Both the position numbers and the translations under genes were made by a program. This document shows positions 14,366 through 23,203 of a stretch of DNA of 64,000 nt, in pieces. The DNA is from an uncultured Bacteroidales bacterium (lineage in GTDB: Bacteria; Bacteroidota; Bacteroidia; Bacteroidales; WCHB1-69). The stretch's first letter is position 1, and each line of letters starts with the position of its first letter. The stretch spans positions 1 through 64,000 of the forward strand of contig CAMKLG010000002.1 in assembly GCA_946413585.1 (NCBI GenBank). The letters are read 5' to 3'. The notes below the pieces were generated by a model. That model saw only the letters and a program-made list of their open reading frames with translations. It searched no databases and was not told the DNA's origin.

Positions 14366-16861
14366 ATGAGCAAAAACTTAATCATCGTCGAGTCTCCGGC
14401 GAAGGCAAAAACCATTCAAAAGTTCATCGGGAAGGACTACACCGTGATTTCCAGTAAGGGTCACGTGCGCGACCTCCCCACCAAAGGCATGGGTATTGAT
14501 ATCGCCCACGACTTTGAGCCTCAGTATGAGGTGTTGGACGACAAGAAAGCACTGATTAATGACATCAAAAAGAAGGCGGCAGAGGCCGACACCATCTGGC
14601 TCGCAACCGATGATGACCGCGAGGGTGAGGCCATTTCGTGGCATTTGATGGAAGTGACCAATATGGATCCTGCAAAAGTGAAACGTATTGTGTTTCATGA
14701 AATTACAAAATCCGCTATTGAAGAGGCGTTGGCAAATCCCCGCACCTTGAATGTAGATTTGGTAAACGCTCAGCAGGCTCGTCGCGTGTTGGACCGCTTG
14801 GTCGGTTTCGAGTTGTCGCCGGTGCTTTGGCGCAAGGTCCGTCCGTCATTGTCGGCCGGCCGTGTGCAGTCTGTTGCTGTGAAACTCATTGTGGAGCGCG
14901 AGCACGAAATTGAGAAGTTCAACAGCTCGTCAGCATATCGTGTGGATGGCGTTTTTAATCCGTTACGTGACACCCAGGTCGAGCTATCGGCGGAGTTGAA
15001 CAAGCGTTTCCCCACCCGCGAGGAAGCAGAAGCCCTGCTGAATCATTGTCAAGGCGCGTCGTTCCATGTGGCGGCGGTTGAGAAAACCCCAGGCAAGAAA
15101 AGTCCGGCACCACCGTTTACCACCTCCACGTTGCAACAAGAGGCCGCCCGCAAGCTCGGTTTCACCGTGTCGAAAACCATGGTTGTGGCACAGCAGCTTT
15201 ACGAAGCCGGTTACATCACCTATATGCGTACCGACTCCGTGAACCTTTCCAATGTGGCGCTTGCTTCTGCCCATCAGGTGGTAGCCGCCAAGTACGGTGA
15301 GGAGTATGCTAAGACCCGCAAATACACGACGAAGTCCAAGGGTGCGCAGGAGGCCCACGAGGCTATCCGCCCGACCGATGTCTCCCGCGAGACCATCCCT
15401 GGTGATACTTTCTCCAAGAATTTGTACGAACTGATCTGGAAGCGCACCATCGCTTCTCAGATGAGCGATGCCAAGACGGAAAAGACGACCATTTCCATCC
15501 CGGTGGAAGGCCGCACGGAGAAGTTCGTGGCATCTGGCGAGGTGATTCTGTTCCCCGGCTTCTTGAAGGTCTATACCGAATCCCGCGACGATGAAAGCGA
15601 AGAAATCAAGGGCATGTTGCCGGCTATGGAGGTCGGTGAAGCATTGAATGCCAAGCAAATCACTGCTACGCAGCGTTATGCGCAGCCGCCTGTGCGCTAC
15701 ACGGAGGCGAGCCTCGTCAAGAAGTTGGAAGAGCTCGGCATCGGTCGTCCTTCTACGTATGCCCCCACCATCTCCACTATCCAGAAGCGCGAGTACGTGC
15801 GCAAGGCCACCCGCCAAGGCAAGGAACGCCAGTATGTGTGCCTCACGCTCACCGAAAATGGCATCAAGGAGGAGATCAAGAAGGAAAAATACGGCTATGA
15901 GAAGGATAAACTGATTCCCACCGACGTGGGCATTGTAGTCAATGATTATTTGCAGGAGAATTTCAAGGATATTATGGACTATGGCTTCACGGCAGACGTG
16001 GAGAAGGAGTTCGACGATATTGCGGAAGGAAAAGCAAACTGGCAGGAGATGATGCATCAGTTCTATGGCGACTTCCATCAACAAGTGGATACGGCCATCA
16101 ACTATTCGACCAAAGCCAGCGGGGAGCGTTTGCTCGGCTATGACCCCAAAACCAACGAAAAAGTGTTTGCTAAGCTCGGCAAATACGGTCCGATGGTACA
16201 AATTGGCGAATCTTACGCCGATGCAAAACCGCGTTATGCCCGTTTGCAGTCCGACCAGTTCATCGACAGCATCACTTTGGAGGAGGCTCTTGACCTCTTC
16301 CGTCTGCCTCGTACTTTGGGCGAGTGGAATGGCAAGGATGTGACTGTGGGCGTTGGCCGTTTTGGTCCTTACGTGCGTTGCGAGGACACTTTTGAGTCTG
16401 TGCCGAAGAACGAGGATCCTTATACGATTACTTTGGAACGTGGTATCGAGCTGTTAGAGAGTAAGATGAAGAAAACCGCCGAACGCACCCCACATTTGGT
16501 GGGTCATTACGAGGACAAGGAAATTCTCGCTGCCGCCGGTCGTTACGGCCCTTATATTAAATATGATGGCAAGAATTACACCTTGGACAAGAACGTTTCC
16601 CTCGACACGTTGACGGAAGAGGCGGCGATAGACATCATCAAAAACAAAGAGACTCGCAACGTGCTCGTCTCTTATGCTGAAGATGCCGATTTGAAGGTGA
16701 TGAACGGTCGTTATGGTCCGTATATCACCAACGGAACCGATAATTTCAAAATTCCTAAAGATATGGTTGCCAATAAGTTGACCTATCAAGAATGCTTGAA
16801 GATTATGCAGGAGAATGCACCTACCGCTAAAAAACGTATCGTTAGAAGGAAAAAAGCATAA
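14366..16861 (+). CDS. topA: DNA topoisomerase I (type IA)
   Basis: An 831-residue enzyme that relaxes negative supercoils. It has an N-terminal Toprim domain (IIVESPAKAKTIQKF, then TDDDREGEAISWHL with the metal-binding DxDxE-type acids). The active-site Tyr is Y286 in YMRTDS, which forms the 5' phosphotyrosine. The C-terminus has four glycine-rich Toprim_C repeats, each with a GxYGPY/RFGPY core, instead of Cys4 zinc fingers. Length is typical for Bacteroidota. The arginase-fold gene starts 2 bp after its stop, so they are cotranscribed. Confidence 0.97.
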   Translation: MSKNLIIVESPAKAKTIQKFIGKDYTVISSKGHVRDLPTKGMGIDIAHDFEPQYEVLDDKKALINDIKKKAAEADTIWLATDDDREGEAISWHLMEVTNMDPAKVKRIVFHEITKSAIEEALANPRTLNVDLVNAQQARRVLDRLVGFELSPVLWRKVRPSLSAGRVQSVAVKLIVEREHEIEKFNSSSAYRVDGVFNPLRDTQVELSAELNKRFPTREEAEALLNHCQGASFHVAAVEKTPGKKSPAPPFTTSTLQQEAARKLGFTVSKTMVVAQQLYEAGYITYMRTDSVNLSNVALASAHQVVAAKYGEEYAKTRKYTTKSKGAQEAHEAIRPTDVSRETIPGDTFSKNLYELIWKRTIASQMSDAKTEKTTISIPVEGRTEKFVASGEVILFPGFLKVYTESRDDESEEIKGMLPAMEVGEALNAKQITATQRYAQPPVRYTEASLVKKLEELGIGRPSTYAPTISTIQKREYVRKATRQGKERQYVCLTLTENGIKEEIKKEKYGYEKDKLIPTDVGIVVNDYLQENFKDIMDYGFTADVEKEFDDIAEGKANWQEMMHQFYGDFHQQVDTAINYSTKASGERLLGYDPKTNEKVFAKLGKYGPMVQIGESYADAKPRYARLQSDQFIDSITLEEALDLFRLPRTLGEWNGKDVTVGVGRFGPYVRCEDTFESVPKNEDPYTITLERGIELLESKMKKTAERTPHLVGHYEDKEILAAAGRYGPYIKYDGKNYTLDKNVSLDTLTEEAAIDIIKNKETRNVLVSYAEDADLKVMNGRYGPYITNGTDNFKIPKDMVANKLTYQECLKIMQENAPTAKKRIVRRKKA

Positions 16862-16863
16862 AC

Positions 16864-18039
16864 ATGGACTTGTCATTATATTTTGATCCCGTATCTGTGG
16901 ATGCGTTGCACATTCCGGATGCCGAAACGTTGACAGGCCGGTTGCTACATTACATATTAATGTATGACCCCGAGGCACCGTTGGACATTCAGGAGGCGGA
17001 CATGGCCATCATCGGTGTGCCAGAGTCGCGGAATGCCTACCTGAATCCCTCTTGTTCGTTGGCTCCTGATGAGATTCGCCGTCAATTCTATCAGCTTTAT
17101 AATTGGCGTAAGGATGTGAAAATCATTGATTTAGGGAATATACGAATTGGGAAAACCATTGAGGATACTTATCAGGTGATTTCCGAAGTGGTTGCCTATC
17201 TGGTTGAGAATAAGGTGATTCCGATTATCTTGGGGGGCAGTAACGATTTGGCTTTTGCCAATTATCGGGCTTATGAGCGTTTGGAGCGAGTGGCCAATGT
17301 GGTCGCCATCGACCCCTGTTTTGACCTGGGCGAAGAGAATGCTCCGATTCGTTCAGACGGTTATGTGACCAAAATGGTACTTCAACAGCCCAATTTCCTG
17401 CTGAATTACGCCAACATCGGCTATCAAAGCTACATGAATAGCCCGGAATCTGTGAATATGATGGAAAGTCTCTTCTTTGAGACCTACCGCGTGGGTATTA
17501 TGCGCATGAACATCGAAGAGGTGGAGCCGATTGTCCGTAATGCGGATATGGTGTCGTTGGACATTTCTGCGGTGCGCCGTCCTGACGCTCCCGGATGCCC
17601 GCATAGTTCCTCCAATGGCTTTTATGGCGAAGAAATTTGCCAAATTGCTAAATATGTGGGACTTAGCGACAAACTTTCCTCGTTTGGCATCTACGAATAT
17701 GACCCGACCCTCGACTTCAACAATCAGACCTCTCAGATGATTGCCCATATTTTGTGGTATTTCGTGGAAGGTTACCTTTTCCGTCAGAATGACGGGCAGT
17801 TCAAGAACAAAAACGACTACCGACAGTTCAACATCTCGGTGTCGGGCGCTTTGGATGAACTGGTCTTTTTCCATAGTAAGAAGTCTGGCCGTTGGTGGGT
17901 GGTAGTGCCTATCTATCAGAAAGATAAAGAGCAAGTACAGCAATATTATCTCCCCTGTTCACAACGTGATTACCAGCTGGCCTGCGAGGATAAAATCTCG
18001 GATCGTTGGTGGAGAACCTATCATAAGTTGAACCAGTAG
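16864..18039 (+). CDS. Arginase/formimidoylglutamase-fold protein with altered metal site
   Basis: A 391-residue member of the ureohydrolase fold, annotated in Bacteroidales as formimidoylglutamase or arginase family. The three metal motifs are visibly changed: GGGH(D/E) is GGSNDLAF, DAHxD is DPCFD, and the late SxDxD is SLDIS followed by the conserved APG. The first His is lost and several Asp ligands are replaced, so a normal dimanganese centre is unlikely. It sits 2 bp after topA and ahead of a DUF3078 gene and rpoD, in a core-genome setting rather than a histidine-degradation operon. Function is unknown. Confidence 0.75.
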   Translation: MDLSLYFDPVSVDALHIPDAETLTGRLLHYILMYDPEAPLDIQEADMAIIGVPESRNAYLNPSCSLAPDEIRRQFYQLYNWRKDVKIIDLGNIRIGKTIEDTYQVISEVVAYLVENKVIPIILGGSNDLAFANYRAYERLERVANVVAIDPCFDLGEENAPIRSDGYVTKMVLQQPNFLLNYANIGYQSYMNSPESVNMMESLFFETYRVGIMRMNIEEVEPIVRNADMVSLDISAVRRPDAPGCPHSSSNGFYGEEICQIAKYVGLSDKLSSFGIYEYDPTLDFNNQTSQMIAHILWYFVEGYLFRQNDGQFKNKNDYRQFNISVSGALDELVFFHSKKSGRWWVVVPIYQKDKEQVQQYYLPCSQRDYQLACEDKISDRWWRTYHKLNQ

Positions 18040-18091
18040 TCGATTTAAGTACTTGTGTTTTAGAAGTTTAATATAAATCAAATAATAAATT

Positions 18092-19114
18092 ATGAAGAAA
18101 AGATTTTTACTTTTTTGCACATGTGCAATGGCGTTTACGTTCGCATACGCACAGGTAGATGAAAAAACAGCGGCTGATCAGGCGCTGAAAACAAAGGTGA
18201 AATCCGCTGAAATTGACAGTGCCAAACATTGGAAGTTCACTGGCGTTACGGGTCTGAATGCAGCTCAAACAGGCCTGTTTAACTGGGCAGCGGGCGGTAA
18301 CAACAATGTGACCGGTTACGTTTTTGCCAATTTGACCCTCTCTTTCAAGAAAAACAAATGGACGTGGGACAGCAACCTGGACACCGAAATTGGTGAAATG
18401 TACTCTGGTGATTATCAGAGATACAAGTGGAGAAAAGCTACTGACAAAATCAATTTCACCACGAAGGTCGGTTATCAGATGCATCCACAGTTCTATGCGG
18501 TCTTGTTGGGAAGTTTCAGGTCGCAATATGCGCCTGGTTGGGACTACAAAGAAGTGGATGCCGGAACATTGGATGATGCCGGCAATCCTGTTGATCCTAA
18601 GTTGATTTCACAATGGTTGTCTCCTTCTTACACGGATTTGGCACTCGGTATCGAGTATCGTCCGAACGATATATTCACTATCGGTGTTTATCCGGTGGCA
18701 GGCCGTATGACCACGTGTCTTGAAGAGAGCCTTCGTGCCAGCTATGGTCTTTCCAAGCGTGATGACGGTACATACAAGCCTGTGATGCTGAACATGGGTC
18801 TCCGCATCAACGGCGGTATCAATTACACGCTGGTGAAGAATCTCAAGATAATCTCTACACTCACATTGTTCACACCTTATACCGCACGTATGCATGACGA
18901 AGACGGACAGAAATTCGGCAATTTCGATGTCGATTGGGATGTGGCTATTACTTACAACTTCCTTAAGGTCTTCAGTGTCAGCTTGATGACTTCTTTGAAG
19001 TATTATGATCAGGTGAAGATTGATGGTCCGGCGTGGGGTAAGTATGGAGAAGGTCCCCGCGCTCGCGTGCAGTTCAAGGAAGTGGTTGGTCTAGGTATTG
19101 GCTATAATTTCTAA
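18092..19114 (+). CDS. DUF3078 outer-membrane protein
   Basis: A 340-residue protein with signal peptide (cleaved near AYAQ). The mature part starts WKFTGVTGLNAAQTGLFNWAAGGNN, the hallmark of DUF3078, and continues in amphipathic strands ending IGYNF, a barrel C-terminus recognised by BAM. It should be an outer-membrane barrel of unknown role. It is probably transcribed with the upstream genes, and rpoD begins 41 bp downstream. Confidence 0.85.
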   Translation: MKKRFLLFCTCAMAFTFAYAQVDEKTAADQALKTKVKSAEIDSAKHWKFTGVTGLNAAQTGLFNWAAGGNNNVTGYVFANLTLSFKKNKWTWDSNLDTEIGEMYSGDYQRYKWRKATDKINFTTKVGYQMHPQFYAVLLGSFRSQYAPGWDYKEVDAGTLDDAGNPVDPKLISQWLSPSYTDLALGIEYRPNDIFTIGVYPVAGRMTTCLEESLRASYGLSKRDDGTYKPVMLNMGLRINGGINYTLVKNLKIISTLTLFTPYTARMHDEDGQKFGNFDVDWDVAITYNFLKVFSVSLMTSLKYYDQVKIDGPAWGKYGEGPRARVQFKEVVGLGIGYNF

Positions 19115-19155
19115 AAGATTGATGGTTAACATAATACGTTTATAAATTTCGGATA

Positions 19156-20019
19156 ATGCGACAATTAAGAATAACAAAACAAGTCACGAACCGCAGCGAA
19201 ACGCCCTCTTTGGACAAGTACCTGCATGATATTGGTAAAGTTCCCCTGTTGACGGCGGATGAGGAGGCTGAATTGGCCCGTAGAATCCGCAACGGGGATC
19301 AAGATGCGTTGGAACGCCTTACCAATTCCAACTTGCGTTTTGTGGTATCAGTGGCAAAACAATATCAGAATCAGGGAATTACATTGTCAGACCTGATTAA
19401 CGAGGGAAATCTTGGATTGATTAAGGCTGCCCACCGTTTTGATGAGACCAAGGGCTTCAAGTTCATCTCTTTCGCCGTGTGGTGGATTCGTCAGGCTATT
19501 CTGCAAGCCATCGCGGAACAGTCGCGCATCGTGCGTCTGCCCATGAACAAAGTGGGTGTCATCAACAAGATTTACAAGACGATGGGCATTCTGGAGCAGG
19601 AACTTCAGCGTGAGCCGAAAGTCTCTGAAATTGCGGAGCGTTTGGGCATGACCGAAGAGGAAATCAAGGATTCGATGAAGAACTCCCCGAAACACCTTTC
19701 CATGGATGCCAGTCTTACTTCCGACGACGATACCAATATGTACGATGTGCTTCGCAACGAAGATACGGTTTCCCCTGACAAGGAACTGATTTACCAATCG
19801 TTGCAGCAGGAGCTTGGCACCATCATCGACACCCTTCCTTCTCGCGAGGCGGAAATCTTGAAGCTTTTTTACGGTCTGGGCAGCAAGCACCCGATGACTC
19901 TGGATGAGATCGGTGAGAAGTTCGACCTCTCCCGCGAGCGCGTCCGCCAAATCAAGGAGAAAGCCATTCGCCGCCTGCGCCATAATGCCAAATGCAAGTC
20001 GTTGCAAGCGTATCTTTAG
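19156..20019 (+). CDS. rpoD: Primary RNA polymerase sigma factor (RpoD/SigA)
   Basis: A 287-residue sigma-70 with region 1.2 (DKYLHDIGKVPLLTADEE), region 2 (SNLRFVVSVAKQYQNQG, DLINEGNLGLIKAAHRFD, FKFISFAVWWIRQAI), region 3, and region 4 with the helix-turn-helix MTLDEIGEKFDLSRERVRQI. Region 1.1 and the nonconserved spacer are absent, as is normal for Bacteroidota primary sigma factors, which read the TTTG/TAnnTTTG promoters found throughout this window. Confidence 0.97.
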   Translation: MRQLRITKQVTNRSETPSLDKYLHDIGKVPLLTADEEAELARRIRNGDQDALERLTNSNLRFVVSVAKQYQNQGITLSDLINEGNLGLIKAAHRFDETKGFKFISFAVWWIRQAILQAIAEQSRIVRLPMNKVGVINKIYKTMGILEQELQREPKVSEIAERLGMTEEEIKDSMKNSPKHLSMDASLTSDDDTNMYDVLRNEDTVSPDKELIYQSLQQELGTIIDTLPSREAEILKLFYGLGSKHPMTLDEIGEKFDLSRERVRQIKEKAIRRLRHNAKCKSLQAYL

Positions 20020-20079
20020 CTTTTAGCCAACAGCCAATAGCCAACAGCTAACAGCCAACAGCCAATAACAATACAAATA
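20020..20079. repeat. AGCCAAC/AGCCAAT heptamer array
   Basis: AGCCAAC, AGCCAAT, AGCCAAC, AGCTAAC, AGCCAAC, AGCCAAT in 7-bp phase, starting directly after the rpoD stop. Confidence 0.85.
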
Positions 20080-20101
20080 ATTTAACGTAAATCAATTGAA
20101 T

Positions 20102-21499
20102 ATGAACAAACTTAGACTTAAAGATATCATTAAAACTCCCGAGGTTGTCGGTATTGGCAACCCCGTGGACGTGAAGGGTTGGGTGCGTACCAAACGCGGC
20201 AACAACTTCGTGCAGTTCATCGCCCTCAACGACGGTTCCATCGTCACCAACCTGCAGGTGGTGGCCGATACCGACAAGTTTGACGAGGCGTTGCTGAAAC
20301 AGATCACCACCGGTTCCTGTATCCATGTGACCGGCAAACTGGTAGAGTCACAAGGCAAGGGGCAAAATGTGGAGGTTCAGGCCGAGACGATTGAGGTTTA
20401 CGGTTCTGCTGATCCGGAATCTTATCCGTTGCAGAAAAAGGGACATTCCATGGAGTTCCTGCGCGAGATTGCTCACCTGCGTCCGCGTACCAACTACTTC
20501 GGCTGTGTGTTGCGTCTGCGCCACGCCATGGCTTTCGCCATCCATAAATACTTCAACGACAGAGGTTTCTTCTACCTCCATACCCCGTTGATTACCGCTT
20601 CCGATGCGGAGGGCGCTGGCGAGATGTTCAATGTCACCACCTTCGACCTGAACAACATCCCGCGCACCGAAGACGGACAAATTGATTACAAACAAGACTT
20701 CTTCGGCAAACATACCAACCTCACCGTTTCTGGTCAGCTGGAAGGCGAACTGGGCGCGATGGCTCTTGGCAATATCTACACTTTCGGACCGACATTCCGC
20801 GCTGAGAACAGCAATACACCGCGTCACTTGGCCGAATTCTGGATGATTGAACCAGAGATGGCTTTCTACGACATCAAGGACAATATGGACCTCGCAGAGG
20901 ATTTCATCAAGTATCTCGTTCAATATGCGTTGGACAACAACATGGACGACCTCAAGTTCCTCAACGACATGTTCGACAAGGAACTCATCGCTCGTTTGGA
21001 GTCCGTTACCAAGGTTGATTTCGTGCGTTTGGGCTACACGGAGGCCATCGACATCCTCTTGCAGGCTAAGAAAAAATTCGAATATCCTGTGAAATGGGGT
21101 ATTGATTTACAGTCTGAACACGAACGCTATCTTGTTGAGAATCACTTCAAAAAACCGGTAATCCTGACCGACTACCCGAAGGAAATCAAGGCGTTCTACA
21201 TGAAGCAGAACGACGACGGCAAGACTGTTCGCGCTATGGATGTGCTCTTCCCGACCATCGGCGAAATCATCGGTGGTTCCGAGCGTGAGGCGGACTATCA
21301 GAAACTGCTCAACCGTGTCCATGAGTTAGGCATGACGGAAGAGCAATATTGGTGGTATTTCGATACGCGCAAGTTCGGTTCAGCGCCGCACTCTGGCTTC
21401 GGCCTCGGTTTCGAACGTCTGCTGCTTTTCGTCACCGGCATGACTAATATCCGCGACGTGATTCCGTTCCCGCGTACACCACAAAATGCTGAATTTTAA
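20102..21499 (+). CDS. asnS: Asparagine-tRNA ligase
   Basis: A 465-residue class IIb synthetase with an N-terminal OB-fold anticodon-binding domain ([21 protein letters not shown]), motif 2 around [24 protein letters not shown], and motif 3 [12 protein letters not shown]. The small insert typical of AsnRS ([19 protein letters not shown]) separates it from AspRS. I use ATG 20102 rather than the TTG at 20096. rpoN starts 8 bp after the stop. Confidence 0.97.
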   Translation: MNKLRLKDIIKTPEVVGIGNPVDVKGWVRTKRGNNFVQFIALNDGSIVTNLQVVADTDKFDEALLKQITTGSCIHVTGKLVESQGKGQNVEVQAETIEVYGSADPESYPLQKKGHSMEFLREIAHLRPRTNYFGCVLRLRHAMAFAIHKYFNDRGFFYLHTPLITASDAEGAGEMFNVTTFDLNNIPRTEDGQIDYKQDFFGKHTNLTVSGQLEGELGAMALGNIYTFGPTFRAENSNTPRHLAEFWMIEPEMAFYDIKDNMDLAEDFIKYLVQYALDNNMDDLKFLNDMFDKELIARLESVTKVDFVRLGYTEAIDILLQAKKKFEYPVKWGIDLQSEHERYLVENHFKKPVILTDYPKEIKAFYMKQNDDGKTVRAMDVLFPTIGEIIGGSEREADYQKLLNRVHELGMTEEQYWWYFDTRKFGSAPHSGFGLGFERLLLFVTGMTNIRDVIPFPRTPQNAEF

Positions 21500-21507
21500 T
21501 TGTTTAT

Positions 21508-23025
21508 ATGTCTTCCCAGAATAAAATCACATTAGAGCAGAAGAACGTCCAACGGCAAGTCGGCTTGCCGTTGACGTTGCAATTGATGCGACTTGTGGAG
21601 ATGCCCTACGCCTCTTTGGAGCAGGAAATCCGCAATGCCGTTGATGAAAACCCCGCGTTGGAAATCTATGATGAAAATGCTGGGGAGACCGAAAGCCATG
21701 AGGAATTCGCATCTGAGGAGTATGATGCCAACGGAGACCCTTTGGAACTTTCGAATGAGCAACTTCCTGAAGATGAAATATTTAAGGAAGACTACTATCG
21801 TGATAATGACGACTACGATGATGGGTTCTCCGACTTGCAGTTGGAGAACTACATCTCGAAGTTGAACGCCCCTGACGAGCTCCCGCGCAATCCTAAATCG
21901 GATGTCTATTACGCTTCGTTGCATGAACAGTGGCAGTTGCAGTTGGATGCCATGGAAATGACAGATAAACAGTCACAAATCGCCACTTACCTCACGGGTA
22001 CGTTAGATGATTCAGGCTATTTACAGGCTGATTTACAGGCGATTGTGAACGAACTGCTCTACACCGAATATATTCAGACAAATGTGGAAGAGGTGGAGTA
22101 TGTACTGACCCATTTTGTGCAGGAGTTGGATCCGCCGGGTGTCGGTGCTCGTAACTTGCAAGAGTGTCTTTTGCTGCAGTTAGACCGTCTGCCGGAGACA
22201 ACGCCCGCGCACACGTATGCCCGCGTGATCATCACCCAATATTTTGATCTGCTGACGAAAAGACACTACGATAAGATATTGTCTGCGATGGAACTCGCAG
22301 ATGAGGAGTTGAAGGCTGCTTTGGAGGTCATCCAAAAACTGGATCCGCGTCCAGTCTCTCAGGATGCCCCATTATTGAAAAATGCCGAAATCATCATTCC
22401 TGATTTTACCATTACCAATCAGGATGGAAAATTGACGCTGACCTTGAACAACCAATATGTTCCTAAGGTGCGGATTAACAAGGAGTTCAGTAATGAATAT
22501 CGTTTCCTCTCTAAAGAAGAGTACGATCGTCGGAAGTCAGAGGCTGAGCGTTTCATGAAGAAATATGTCGATGATGGAATGCAGTTTATCAAAACTTTGT
22601 CGTTGCGCGAGATGTTGCTCTACAACACGATGTATGCCATCATGCAGCATCAACGTGACTATTTCATGTCGGGTGATGATAAGGATCTTAAACCAATGAT
22701 ACTCAAAACGATAGCGCAGGAGGTTGGCGCGGATATCTCGACCATCTCGCGCGTGTCGAACAGCAAGTATGTGCAGACAGACTTCGGCATTGTCCCGCTT
22801 AAGCATCTCTTCTCCGAGGCTGTAAACGACGACGATGTCTCTTCCAAAGAGATTAAGAAGATGTTGGGCGACCTCATTTCCGCCGAAGACAAGAGAAAAC
22901 CGCTGTCTGACGATAAGATTTGTTCCATGTTACAGGAGAAAGGTTATAACATCGCCCGCCGCACCGTTGCGAAGTACCGCGAACAGATGAGTATCCCTGT
23001 GGCAAGGTTGAGGAAGGAGTTGTAG
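21508..23025 (+). CDS. rpoN: RNA polymerase sigma-54 factor
   Basis: A 505-residue sigma-54 with the glutamine/leucine-rich region I (QVGLPLTLQLMRLVEM), an acidic linker (about 55-115), the core-binding domain, and the C-terminal DNA-binding domain ending in the RpoN box ARRTVAKYRE. It recognises -24/-12 promoters and needs AAA+ activators, none of which are in this window. It follows asnS by 8 bp. Its TAG stop is also the first TAG of a TAGGGTT heptamer array. Confidence 0.97.
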   Translation: MSSQNKITLEQKNVQRQVGLPLTLQLMRLVEMPYASLEQEIRNAVDENPALEIYDENAGETESHEEFASEEYDANGDPLELSNEQLPEDEIFKEDYYRDNDDYDDGFSDLQLENYISKLNAPDELPRNPKSDVYYASLHEQWQLQLDAMEMTDKQSQIATYLTGTLDDSGYLQADLQAIVNELLYTEYIQTNVEEVEYVLTHFVQELDPPGVGARNLQECLLLQLDRLPETTPAHTYARVIITQYFDLLTKRHYDKILSAMELADEELKAALEVIQKLDPRPVSQDAPLLKNAEIIIPDFTITNQDGKLTLTLNNQYVPKVRINKEFSNEYRFLSKEEYDRRKSEAERFMKKYVDDGMQFIKTLSLREMLLYNTMYAIMQHQRDYFMSGDDKDLKPMILKTIAQEVGADISTISRVSNSKYVQTDFGIVPLKHLFSEAVNDDDVSSKEIKKMLGDLISAEDKRKPLSDDKICSMLQEKGYNIARRTVAKYREQMSIPVARLRKEL

Positions 23026-23068
23026 GGTTTAGGGTTGAGAGTTTAGGGTTTAGAGTTTAGGGTTGAGT
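23023..23068. repeat. TAGGGTT heptamer array at the rpoN stop
   Basis: TAGGGTT, TAGGGTT, GAGAGTT, TAGGGTT, TAGAGTT, TAGGGTT, GAGTGG. The first unit's TAG is the rpoN stop codon. Confidence 0.85.
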
Positions 23069-23203
23069 GGTTATTATATTATACTTCTTTTGGAGCTTAG
23101 AGAGGATGGCATATTATAGATGGTGGCGGGAAGGCTAGAAAAAAACAACTTTTGTTTGTTGATCGGTTTTTATTCATTTGGAAATACATAAATCAATAAT
23201 AAT

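Noticed and set aside
14984-16201. A 405-codon minus-strand ORF opposite topA
   Set aside because: Shadow ORF; topA is unambiguous on the plus strand.
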